DNA of 15,165 nucleotides, taken from Oscillibacter sp. CAG:241 (GTDB lineage: Bacteria > Bacillota > Clostridia > Oscillospirales > Oscillospiraceae). The translations under genes and the position numbers were made by a program. The stretch spans positions 21,971 to 37,135 of the forward strand of contig FR884067.1 in the NCBI GenBank assembly GCA_000435975.1, read 5' to 3'. The notes beneath the pieces are model-generated. The model saw nothing but the letters and a program-made list of their open reading frames with translations. It ran no database searches and was not told the DNA's origin. Positions 7,841 through 14,053 of this stretch are shown here, piece by piece. The first letter of the stretch is position 1, and the number at the start of each line of letters is the position of its first letter.

Positions 7841-7857
7841 ACTATCTTTCCGGGACA
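7821..7857. promoter_or_regulatory. Imperfect inverted repeat between divergent promoters
   Basis: TGTCCCCGGGAAA (7821-7833) and TTTCCGGGACA (7847-7857) mirror each other except for two extra bases in the left arm, with 13 bases between them. The repeat overlaps the -35 and spacer region of the acetyltransferase promoter and the upstream part of the uvrC promoter. It could be a shared operator, but no known binding-site family was recognised. Confidence 0.4.
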
Positions 7858-7871
7858 AAACGTGGTATACT
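7843..7871 (+). promoter_or_regulatory. Promoter of uvrC and the pyruvate-kinase-like gene
   Basis: TATACT at 7866-7871 is a good -10 box, 28 bases before the uvrC ATG. The -35 position at 17-base spacing (7843-7848, TATCTT) is weak, so activation or only modest expression is likely. The ribosome-binding site AAAGGAG at 7885-7891 is 7 bases from the ATG. Confidence 0.5.
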
Positions 7872-7898
7872 GGGGAAAACCCTGAAAGGAGCGCCGCC

Positions 7899-9731
7899 AT
7901 GACCAAGGACGAGCTGCGGCAGAAGGCCAACGATCTGCCCCTTGCCCCGGGGGTCTATCTGATGATGGACAAAACCGGCAAGGTGATTTATGTGGGCAAG
8001 GCCAAGAAGCTGAAAAACCGCGTCAGCCAATATTTCCAGGATACTGCCTCCCACAATGAAAAGACCCGGGCCATGGTGTCCCAGGTGGATCATTTCGATA
8101 CCATTTTCGTGTCCACGGAGTTCGAGGCCCTGATCCTGGAGAACTCTCTCATCAAGCGCCACATGCCCCGGTACAACATCCTGCTGAAGGACGACAAGGG
8201 CTATCCCTTTGTGCGGCTGGACGCCGACGCGGCCTATCCCCGCTTCTCCCTGGTGGGAAAGACCGCTGACGACGGCGCGAAATACTTCGGTCCCTTCGGC
8301 GGACGGCGTGAGACCCGCCTGGCCATCGAGGCGGTGTGCGGCGCCCTGCGCCTGCCCATCTGCACCCGCCAGTTTCCCCGGGACATCGGCAGGGAGCGGC
8401 CCTGCCTGAATCACCACATTGGCCGCTGCGACGGCTTCTGCCGCCCGGACGGCCCCGGTCAGGCGGAGTATCAGGCCCGCATCCGCCAGGCGGTGCGCAT
8501 TTTCAGCGGCCACTACCGCCAGCTGACGGCGGAGCTGCGCCAGGAGATGGAGCAGGCGGCGGAGGAGCTGAACTTTGAAAAGGCCGCCGCCCTGCGGGAC
8601 CGGATCCGGGCCATTTCCGTGCTGGGCAAGACCCAGCAGGTCATCGCCGGGGTCTGCGCCGACACGGATGTGTGGGGCGTGTATCCGGGCCAGGTCCGCT
8701 GCGGCAGCGCCGTGCTGCACATTGAGGACGGCAATCTTCTGGGCCGGGAGGTGGAGGTGTTCTCCGCCGCCGCCGACCAGGAGGAGGCGGATATACTCTC
8801 CGCCGTGCTGAGCCAGTATTATCTGGGCCGTCAGGCCCTGCCCCGGGAGATCCTGGTGCCCTGTGAGCCGGAGGATATGGACACCTTCGCCGCCCTGCTG
8901 ACGGGCCGCTGCGGCCACCGGGTGACCCTGCGGGTGCCCCAGCGGGGGGAGCGGGCGGAGCTGCTGCGCATGGCCCGCCGCAACGCCCGGGAGGAGGTGG
9001 AGCGCATCACCTCCGATGCCGAGCGCACCGGCAAGACCCTGGAGCAGCTGGGAGCCCTGGCGGGGCTGGCGCAGCCCCCCCGGCGGCTGGAATCCTACGA
9101 TATTTCCCACACCGCCGGTCAGGACATGGTGGCCTCCATGGTGGTGTTTGCCGACGGGCGGCCTCTGAAGCGGGACTACCGCCGGTTCCAGATCAGGACC
9201 CTGGACCACGCCGACGATCTGCGGGCCCTGGAGGAGGTGCTGGAGCGCCGGTTCCGCCGGTATCTGGACGGCGATGAACACTTTGCGCCTCTGCCGGACC
9301 TGCTGCTGATGGACGGCGGCCAGCTCCAGGCGGAGAGCGCCTGCCGGGTGCTGGAGCGCCTGGGCCTTACGGTGCCGGTGCTGGGCATGGTGAAGGACGA
9401 CCGCCACCGGACCCGGGCGCTGGTAACGGCGGAGGGCCAGGAACTGGGCATCCAGCAGAGCCCCCCGCTGTTCGCCCTGGTGGGCCAGATTCAGGAGGAG
9501 GTCCACCGCTTCGCCATTACCTATCACCATGAGAAGCACACGAAGTCCGCTCTGACCTCCCGGCTGGACGGCATCCCCGGGGTAGGGGACGTGCGGAAGA
9601 AGGCCCTTTTGAAGCACTTCAAAAGCGTCAGGGCCATTGCCCAGGCGGAGCTGCCCCAGCTGGAGGCGGTGGTGCCCAAGGCCGCCGCCCGGGCGGTATA
9701 CGACCATTTTCACAAGGAGGATACGCCGTGA
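7899..9731 (+). CDS. uvrC: Excinuclease ABC subunit UvrC
   Basis: The dual-incision nuclease of nucleotide excision repair, 610 residues and full length. The GIY-YIG nuclease makes the 3' cut (GVY at 18-20, YVG at 31-33, Arg41, and the Glu of ILEN at 81). The UvrB-binding UVR segment is near 205-240 (MEQAAEELNFEKAAALRDRI). The RNase H-like nuclease making the 5' cut has ESYDISH near 398 and LLMDGGQLQ near 468. The C-terminal tandem helix-hairpin-helix has LDGIPGVGDVRKKALLKHF near 556-575. The open frame runs back to 7515, but the ATG at 7899 has AAAGGAG 7 bases upstream and starts the conserved protein. Its TGA overlaps the next gene's GTG by four bases. Confidence 0.97.
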   Translation: MTKDELRQKANDLPLAPGVYLMMDKTGKVIYVGKAKKLKNRVSQYFQDTASHNEKTRAMVSQVDHFDTIFVSTEFEALILENSLIKRHMPRYNILLKDDKGYPFVRLDADAAYPRFSLVGKTADDGAKYFGPFGGRRETRLAIEAVCGALRLPICTRQFPRDIGRERPCLNHHIGRCDGFCRPDGPGQAEYQARIRQAVRIFSGHYRQLTAELRQEMEQAAEELNFEKAAALRDRIRAISVLGKTQQVIAGVCADTDVWGVYPGQVRCGSAVLHIEDGNLLGREVEVFSAAADQEEADILSAVLSQYYLGRQALPREILVPCEPEDMDTFAALLTGRCGHRVTLRVPQRGERAELLRMARRNAREEVERITSDAERTGKTLEQLGALAGLAQPPRRLESYDISHTAGQDMVASMVVFADGRPLKRDYRRFQIRTLDHADDLRALEEVLERRFRRYLDGDEHFAPLPDLLLMDGGQLQAESACRVLERLGLTVPVLGMVKDDRHRTRALVTAEGQELGIQQSPPLFALVGQIQEEVHRFAITYHHEKHTKSALTSRLDGIPGVGDVRKKALLKHFKSVRAIAQAELPQLEAVVPKAAARAVYDHFHKEDTP

Positions 9732-10705
9732 AAACCTACGCCACCTTGGGCCCTGCCTGCTGCCGGGCGGAGCTGCTGACGGACCTGCTGGGCCTGGGCC
9801 TCACCGGCTTCCGGCTGAACCTGTCCCATACCACATTGGCTGCCTGCCGCCCCTGGACCGATGCGGTGCAGGCGGCCCGCCAGGCGTCGGGCCGGGATGC
9901 GGAGCTGATCGTCGACATGCGCGGTCCGGAGCTGCGGATGGGGCCCCTGTCCCGTCCCGTGACCCTGACGGCGGGGGAGAGGGTTACCCTGGGCCCCGGG
10001 GGCCTGCCGGTGGAGCCGGATATTCTGGCGGCCATCCGGCCGGGCCGGGATATCCTGCTGGACGACGGCCTGATGGCCCTGCGGGCGGAGTCCTGCGGCG
10101 AAGCCGTCTCCTGCACCGTCACCCGGGGCGGGGTGCTGGAGAGCCGCAAGAGCATCACCCTGCCCGGGGTGGAGCTTCTCCGCCCGGCGCTGACGGCCCG
10201 GGACCTGCTGGACCTGGACGCGGCGGCAGGGCAGGGGGTCACGGCGGTGATGCAGCCCTTTGTCCGCCGCCGCCGGGAGCTGGAGGAGGTCCGGGAGGCC
10301 CTGCATGCCCGGGGCCTGGACCGGCTCACCCTGTTTGCCAAGGTGGAGGACCGCCTGGGCTGGGAGGCCCTGCCCCGGTGGATGGACGCCTGCGACGTGG
10401 TCACCGTGGCCCGGGGGGACCTGGGCAGCAATCTGGGGCTGCTGCGGCTGCCTGGGGCCCAGAAGGACATGGCCGCCCGGTGCCGCCGGGCGGGGAAGCC
10501 CTTCCTGGTGGTGACCCAGCTGCTGCACACCATGACGGAGCACCCCGCGCCCACCCGGGCGGAGGTGCTGGATGTATACAACGCCGTGCTGGACGGGGCG
10601 TCCGCCCTGATGCTTACCGGCGAGACGGCCCGGGGCCGGTACCCGCTGGAGGCCGTCCGCTGGCTGCTGGACATCGCCCGCCAGGCGGAGGAGGATCAGA
10701 AATAG
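9728..10705 (+). CDS. Short pyruvate-kinase-like protein lacking the C-terminal allosteric domain
   Basis: 325 residues against about 470-590 for usual pyruvate kinases. Core barrel motifs remain: TLGPACC at the start, FRLNLSH (Arg29, Asn31, Ser33), VDMRGPELR (Asp63, Arg70), PFVRRRRELEEV, KVED (Lys205, metal ligand Glu207), VARGDLG (Asp231), TQLLHTM with Thr263, and PTRAEVLDVYNAVLDGASALMLTGETARGRYPLEAV. The catalytic and metal-binding positions therefore look kept. The protein stops right after the barrel, and the B domain is shortened. The stop codon forms the edge of a strong terminator, so it is not a window or frameshift truncation. The start is GTG at 9728, with GGAGG 7 bases ahead, coupled to uvrC. 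It could be an unregulated pyruvate kinase or a related PEP/pyruvate enzyme; activity is inference. Confidence 0.85.
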   Translation: MKTYATLGPACCRAELLTDLLGLGLTGFRLNLSHTTLAACRPWTDAVQAARQASGRDAELIVDMRGPELRMGPLSRPVTLTAGERVTLGPGGLPVEPDILAAIRPGRDILLDDGLMALRAESCGEAVSCTVTRGGVLESRKSITLPGVELLRPALTARDLLDLDAAAGQGVTAVMQPFVRRRRELEEVREALHARGLDRLTLFAKVEDRLGWEALPRWMDACDVVTVARGDLGSNLGLLRLPGAQKDMAARCRRAGKPFLVVTQLLHTMTEHPAPTRAEVLDVYNAVLDGASALMLTGETARGRYPLEAVRWLLDIARQAEEDQK

Positions 10706-10736
10706 CAAGAGGCCGCCCTTCCGGGCGGCCTCTTGC
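10705..10736. terminator. Bidirectional terminator between the pyruvate-kinase-like gene and gapA
   Basis: A perfect 14-base-pair stem (10705-10718 with 10723-10736) around a TTCC loop; the left arm starts at the last base of the TAG stop codon. The T-tracts on both sides are weak (CTGTTTG on plus, TATTTC on minus), but the stem is very stable and lies between converging genes. Confidence 0.8.
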
Positions 10737-10764
10737 CTGTTTGTATGGTTGTATGCAGGTTTTT

Positions 10765-11796
10765 TTACTTGGCCTGGGCAGCCTGATCGACGTCGTACAT
10801 GTGCTGGAGCATACGGACCACCATATTGCTGTAGCCGTACTCGTTGTCATACCAGGCGATGAGCTTCACAAAATCGTGGTCCAGCATGATGCCGGCCTTT
10901 TCGTCAAAGACGCAGGGGCAGGGATCGGCAATCAGATCCGTGGACACCACCTGGTCGGTGGTATAGCCGATGATGTCCTTCATATACGTCTCGGAGGCGT
11001 GGCGGACGGCGTAGCAGATCTCGGCATAGGTGGTGGTGCGGGACAGGCGGGCGGTCAGGTCCACCACGGACACGTCGGCGGTGGGAACGCGGAAGGCCAT
11101 GCCGGTCATCTTGCCCTTCAGGCTGGGGATCACCCGGCCCACGGCCTTGGCCGCGCCGGTGGAGGTGGGGATGATGTTGTTGAGGATGGAGCGGCCGGTG
11201 CGCCAGTCGCTGCCGCCCCGGGAGTCCACGGCCTTCTGCTTGGCAGTGGAGGCATGGATGGTGGACATCAGACTCTGCTCGATGCCGAACTCCTGGTGGA
11301 TGACCTTGGCCAGGGGGGCCAGGCAGTTGGTGGTGCAGCTGGCGTTGGAGATGACCATCATGTCCGGCTGATACAGCTCGCTGTTGACGCCGTATACAAA
11401 GGTGGGAGTGACCTCGTCCTTGGCGGGGGCGGTCAGCAGCACCTTCCTGGCGCCGCCCTTGAAGTGGCGGGAGGCCTTCTCCGTGGTGTTGTTGGCGCCG
11501 GTGGACTCGATGATGTACTCCGCGCCGCACTCACTCCAGGGGATCATGGCCGCGTCGGACTGGCTGAACACCCGGATCTTGTGGCCGTTGACCACCAGGT
11601 CGCCGCCCTCGTGCTCCACGGTACCGTTGAAGCGGCGGAACACGGAGTCATATTTCAGCAGATAGACCATATAGTCCACGTCTGCCTTCCGCAGGTTGAT
11701 GCCGCAGACCTCATACTTATCGGGCTGCTCCGCCAGGATGCGCAGGACCACGCGGCCGATGCGGCCGAAACCATTGATACCGATCTTGATAGCCAT
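10765..11796 (-). CDS. gapA: Glyceraldehyde-3-phosphate dehydrogenase (phosphorylating)
   Basis: A 343-residue enzyme that converts glyceraldehyde-3-phosphate to 1,3-bisphosphoglycerate. It shows GINGFGRIGR (nucleotide loop), SNASCTTNCLAPL (catalytic Cys154), the catalytic His181 at HASTAKQ, NNIIPTSTGAAKAVG, FRVPTADVSVVDL and the C-terminal WYDNEYGYSNM. Two NAD-selecting positions are changed: where most NAD enzymes have Asp after Asn (the IND motif), this one has GINLRK, and the Pro before the conserved SxKDWR-type segment appears as Arg193 in DSRGGSDWR. The frame runs upstream to 11961, but the ATG at 11796 begins the canonical MAIKIGINGFG and has AAAGGGA before it. It is monocistronic, with its own promoter and a Rex-like site. 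Confidence 0.97.
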   Translation of the reverse strand: MAIKIGINGFGRIGRVVLRILAEQPDKYEVCGINLRKADVDYMVYLLKYDSVFRRFNGTVEHEGGDLVVNGHKIRVFSQSDAAMIPWSECGAEYIIESTGANNTTEKASRHFKGGARKVLLTAPAKDEVTPTFVYGVNSELYQPDMMVISNASCTTNCLAPLAKVIHQEFGIEQSLMSTIHASTAKQKAVDSRGGSDWRTGRSILNNIIPTSTGAAKAVGRVIPSLKGKMTGMAFRVPTADVSVVDLTARLSRTTTYAEICYAVRHASETYMKDIIGYTTDQVVSTDLIADPCPCVFDEKAGIMLDHDFVKLIAWYDNEYGYSNMVVRMLQHMYDVDQAAQAK

Positions 11797-11853
11797 AATT
11801 CGTTCCCTTTCTATATCCGCCCAGCCGTGGGACGGTCTTTTTGTTCCATCCAT

Positions 11854-11883
11854 ATTATACCAAAGCTCCCCGGCCCATGTCTC
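11854..11883 (-). promoter_or_regulatory. Promoter of gapA
   Basis: On the minus strand there is a perfect TATAAT (11859-11854). With an 18-base spacer the -35 box is GAGACA (11883-11878), matching the GACA half of the consensus. A leader of about 50 bases precedes the ATG. Confidence 0.7.
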
Positions 11884-11889
11884 CTGTTT

Positions 11890-11909
11890 TTGTGCAAAAT
11901 GGTGCACAA
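11890..11909. promoter_or_regulatory. Rex-like operator upstream of gapA
   Basis: A 20-base perfect dyad: TTGTGCA (11890-11896) and TGCACAA (11903-11909) with six bases between. The TTGTG...CACAA ends and 20-base length fit the known binding pattern of the redox repressor Rex, which senses NADH/NAD and controls gap genes in some bacteria. It ends 6 bases upstream of the gapA -35 box. Rex itself is not in the window. Confidence 0.6.
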
Positions 11910-11961
11910 GAATTTTCGGAAGCACCCAGTCTCTTTTGAACATCCGGAACAAAAAAATCAA

Positions 11962-11980
11962 AAATATTCGCCAAATATTC
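11962..11980. repeat. Short direct repeat in the A/T-rich stretch upstream of gapA
   Basis: AAATATTC occurs at 11962-11969 and again at 11973-11980, an 11-base (one helical turn) spacing. It sits in an A/T-rich island (about 11910-12010) that contrasts with the GC-rich surroundings. It could be an activator site or bent DNA. Apart from this, the gap from 11797 to 12056 holds the gapA promoter, the Rex-like site and the lrgB terminator. Confidence 0.35.
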
Positions 11981-12016
11981 CATACATTTGAAACCTTTTT
12001 AACAAGTTAGGGAAGC

Positions 12017-12047
12017 AAAAAGCGGGGGCGCTGTGCGCCCCCGCTTT
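12017..12047 (-). terminator. Intrinsic terminator of lrgAB
   Basis: A perfect 13-base-pair stem (12019-12031 with 12035-12047, core GCGGGGGCGC) around a 3-base loop. On the minus strand it is followed by a T run at 12021-12017. It begins 9 bases after the lrgB stop codon. Confidence 0.92.
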
Positions 12048-12056
12048 GGATAATGG

Positions 12057-12752
12057 TTATGCCACAAAAAATCCGGCGAACAGCGCCAGCACCGTGGTAA
12101 GGATCCCGCACAGGCCGATGGCCAGGCCGCTCATGGCTCCCTCGGTCTCGCCCAGCTCCAGGGCCTTGGCCGTGCCCATGGCGTGGCTGCACGCCCCGAT
12201 GCCCAGGCCCACGGCTATGGGGTCCTTTACCCGGAACAGCTTCACCAGCAGCGGTGCGCACAGGTTCCCCAGCATGCCCGTCACCACCACCGCCGCCACG
12301 GTAATGGCCATCGTTCCGCCGTGGCCCTGGGATACGACGGTGGCAATGGGCATGGTGACGGATTTGGGCAGCAGGGACATGGTCATGGCGCGGTCCAGGC
12401 CCAACAGGCGGCACAGCAGCAGAATGCTGCCCATGGCCGTCACCACGCCCACGGTGCAGCCCACCAGCACCGGCAGCCAGTGCTTGGCCAGCAGCCTCCG
12501 CTGGGAATAGATGGTCACTGCCATACAGGCCGTGGCCGGCCCCAGAAACAGATTGATCAGCGCCCCGCCCTGGTAATAGCTCTCATAGGGGATGTGGAAC
12601 ACCAGCAGCACCGCGATCACCAGCAGCACCGCCAGCAGCATGCCGTTGCAGATGGCAAGCCGGGTCTTGTGCTGGATCTTCATTCCGGCCCAGTAGGCTG
12701 CTATCGTCAGTAGCACGCCGAAATACGGCTGGGCAAACAGCTCCTGCATCAT
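12057..12752 (-). CDS. lrgB: LrgB-family membrane protein
   Basis: A 231-residue polytopic membrane protein of the LrgB/CidB/YwbG family. Typical sequence includes NLFLGPATACMAVTIYSQ, the LLPKSVTMPIA segment with the family's SVT motif, and the ending GIGACSHAMGTAKALELGETEGAMSGLAIGL. LrgAB pairs were first described as modulators of murein hydrolases. In Bacillus (PftAB) and Streptococcus mutans related pairs take up pyruvate, which would fit the nearby glycolytic genes. The ATG at 12752 overlaps the lrgA stop (ATGA), so the two are coupled. The frame remains open upstream through lrgA, but the conserved protein begins at this ATG. A strong terminator follows. Confidence 0.92.
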   Translation of the reverse strand: MMQELFAQPYFGVLLTIAAYWAGMKIQHKTRLAICNGMLLAVLLVIAVLLVFHIPYESYYQGGALINLFLGPATACMAVTIYSQRRLLAKHWLPVLVGCTVGVVTAMGSILLLCRLLGLDRAMTMSLLPKSVTMPIATVVSQGHGGTMAITVAAVVVTGMLGNLCAPLLVKLFRVKDPIAVGLGIGACSHAMGTAKALELGETEGAMSGLAIGLCGILTTVLALFAGFFVA

Positions 12753-13114
12753 TTCCGCTTCCCTCCCCGGTCCATAAGCCGCTGGGTCAGGCGCACGGCC
12801 CACACCGTGGCCCCATAGGTCAGCACCATAGACACCACGCACACCGTCAGAAACGCCGCGGCGTGCTGCCAGAGCAGGTCCACATAGTTCATGATGCTCA
12901 CCGACACGGGGATGAAGAAAAAGCCCAGGTTCCCCAGCAGAAAGTCGGACTTTTCCCGGATGTGGTCCACCCGCACCACGCCTGTCAGCAGCAGCACCAA
13001 CAGCAGCAGCAGACTGATGACGCTGGCCGGAAAGGCAAAGGGCAGCACCGCCTCGATGCCCTGCCCCACCCAGTAAATGCCGAATACCAATGCCACTTGC
13101 AGCAGAATTTTCAT
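12749..13114 (-). CDS. lrgA: LrgA-family holin-like membrane protein
   Basis: A 121-residue protein with four hydrophobic segments: residues 1-25, a long one in ASVISLLLLLVLLLTGVV, GFFFIPVSVSIMNYVDLL, and a final VCVVSMVLTYGATVWAV. The family motifs FPASVISLLLL and the LGFFFIPVSVSIM core identify LrgA/CidA (UPF0299). It acts with LrgB in one membrane complex. The start at ATG 13114 is preferred over the GTG four codons upstream, because AGGTGGGG then lies 6 bases before it and the GTG would fall inside that ribosome-binding site. A hairpin and a strong promoter lie just upstream. Confidence 0.9.
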   Translation of the reverse strand: MKILLQVALVFGIYWVGQGIEAVLPFAFPASVISLLLLLVLLLTGVVRVDHIREKSDFLLGNLGFFFIPVSVSIMNYVDLLWQHAAAFLTVCVVSMVLTYGATVWAVRLTQRLMDRGGKRK

Positions 13115-13136
13115 AGTCTTCCCCACCTTTTATCAG

Positions 13137-13167
13137 AAAAACACCCTTCATGACGAAGGGCGTTTTT
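13137..13167 (-). terminator. Hairpin with T-tract in the lrgAB leader
   Basis: Arms 13137-13149 and 13155-13167 pair over 13 bases, with one G-T wobble and a 5-base loop. On the minus strand the stem is followed by its own TTTTTC. It is downstream of the XRE gene (which shows no other terminator) and also at the predicted start of the lrgAB transcript. It may therefore end XRE transcripts, attenuate lrgAB, or both. The arms also end in T on the plus strand. Confidence 0.6.
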
Positions 13168-13196
13168 ATTGTAAGGGCTTTTATGCAAAAAGTCAA
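13168..13196 (-). promoter_or_regulatory. Promoter of lrgAB
   Basis: On the minus strand, TTGACT (13196-13191) and TACAAT (13173-13168) have a 17-base spacer and five of six matches each. The predicted start near 13161 falls in the first arm of the hairpin listed separately, leaving a leader of about 47 bases. Confidence 0.82.
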
Positions 13197-13231
13197 ATAT
13201 AATCGAGGGGAATTGGCACATTAGCCAAAAA

Positions 13232-13978
13232 TTATTGGGGCAGAGGCAGACTGTGCAGCATGCAGCGCCCGAAGCAGGTGAGACTGCGGCCGCTGCTGGG
13301 GGGCAGCAGCACGTCGGCGTCGGCCCTGCGCCGGTTCAGGCTGAACAGATAGACCATGCCCAGCGGGTCCCGGTAATACTGCTTGCACACCATCTCGCCG
13401 TCCACGCAGAAAATGCCCACGTCGCCGTTTTGCAGGGGATCGTGGTTCACATACACCACGCCGCCGTCGTGAATATGAGGCTCCATGGAGTCGCCCTGGA
13501 TACGCACCGCCAGCTCGGCCCCACGGGGCACCTGTCCGGTGACGGGGATGGTCTCATAGTCCTCGCTGAACACCGGGGCGGCGTATCCGGCGGCGGCGGG
13601 GCTGAAATACAGGGGGATGGTGCGGGGGGCCTGCTGGGGCTGGGCCTGCTCCAGCTCCTGCTGCATGCCCTCCAGAGCGCGGACCATGGTGTGGACCGTC
13701 TGCCGCCCGGCCAGGCTCAGCCGCCGATAGCTCTCCAGCAGGGCCTGCTCCTCGTCGGAGCGAATGCCGCCATTGGCCCGGTAGGCGTCCCGATACAGAT
13801 AGTTGGGGTCCACGCCCAGGGCGTCAAACAGCCGCAGCAGCACCTCCTCCTTGGGGGCGCTGACGCCGGTCTCATAATTGCCTATGGCGGATCGGGATAC
13901 TCCCAGCCGGTCCGCCAGCTCCGCCCGGGATATGCCCAGCTCCTCCCGGCGCTTGCGCAGCTGTTCGCCAAAGCTCAT
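13232..13978 (-). CDS. XRE-family repressor with LexA-type S24 self-cleavage domain (HdiR/CI-like)
   Basis: 248 residues. An N-terminal Cro/CI-type HTH (about 4-62) contains LRKRREELGISRAELADRLG and SRSAIGNYETG. A linker (65-118, rich in Glu and Gln) leads to a C-terminal S24 peptidase-like domain. A likely cleavage site Ala130-Gly131 lies in PAAAGYAAP, the nucleophile Ser164 in GDSMEPHI, and the general base Lys199 in VCKQYY. Such proteins (phage CI, Lactococcus HdiR) repress genes until RecA-stimulated or damage-induced self-cleavage. The ATG at 13978 has AAGGAGGG 7 bases upstream; the open frame further upstream crosses the promoter and is not coding. It is a single gene with divergent promoters and repeated operator-like sites upstream. 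No phage structural genes are nearby, so a domesticated or stress regulator is the likelier reading. Confidence 0.93.
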   Translation of the reverse strand: MSFGEQLRKRREELGISRAELADRLGVSRSAIGNYETGVSAPKEEVLLRLFDALGVDPNYLYRDAYRANGGIRSDEEQALLESYRRLSLAGRQTVHTMVRALEGMQQELEQAQPQQAPRTIPLYFSPAAAGYAAPVFSEDYETIPVTGQVPRGAELAVRIQGDSMEPHIHDGGVVYVNHDPLQNGDVGIFCVDGEMVCKQYYRDPLGMVYLFSLNRRRADADVLLPPSSGRSLTCFGRCMLHSLPLPQ

Positions 13979-14021
13979 GGTTCTGCCCTCCTTCGACACG
14001 GTTCGACGCGATTCTGCTGTC

Positions 14022-14050
14022 AGCATACCACGTTTGTTGGTTTTTGTCAA
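14022..14050 (-). promoter_or_regulatory. Promoter of the XRE-S24 repressor gene
   Basis: On the minus strand, a perfect TTGACA (14050-14045) and TATGCT (14027-14022) with a 17-base spacer. It lies 43 bases ahead of the start codon. The perfect dyad at 14054-14076 abuts its -35 box, suggesting autoregulation. Confidence 0.85.
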
Positions 14051-14053
14051 TAC

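Noticed and set aside
7842..9713. A 623-codon open minus-strand frame opposite uvrC
   Set aside because: Shadow of uvrC codon bias; no recognisable domain, and composition is dominated by Gly, Ala, His and Gln.
9637..11991. A 784-codon open plus-strand frame spanning the pyruvate-kinase-like gene and antisense to gapA
   Set aside because: It crosses a strong terminator and lies out of frame or antisense to well-supported genes.
12753..13196. The lrgB frame stays open through all of lrgA, as if lrgA-lrgB were one longer protein
   Set aside because: LrgA is clearly encoded in the other frame with its own ribosome-binding site, and LrgB homology starts at the ATG overlapping the lrgA stop.
13991..14010. 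Two TTCGAC repeats 10 bases apart in the XRE leader, resembling a LexA box
   Set aside because: They are direct repeats, not the CGAAC-N4-GTTCG dyad of Firmicute LexA, so I do not call an SOS box.
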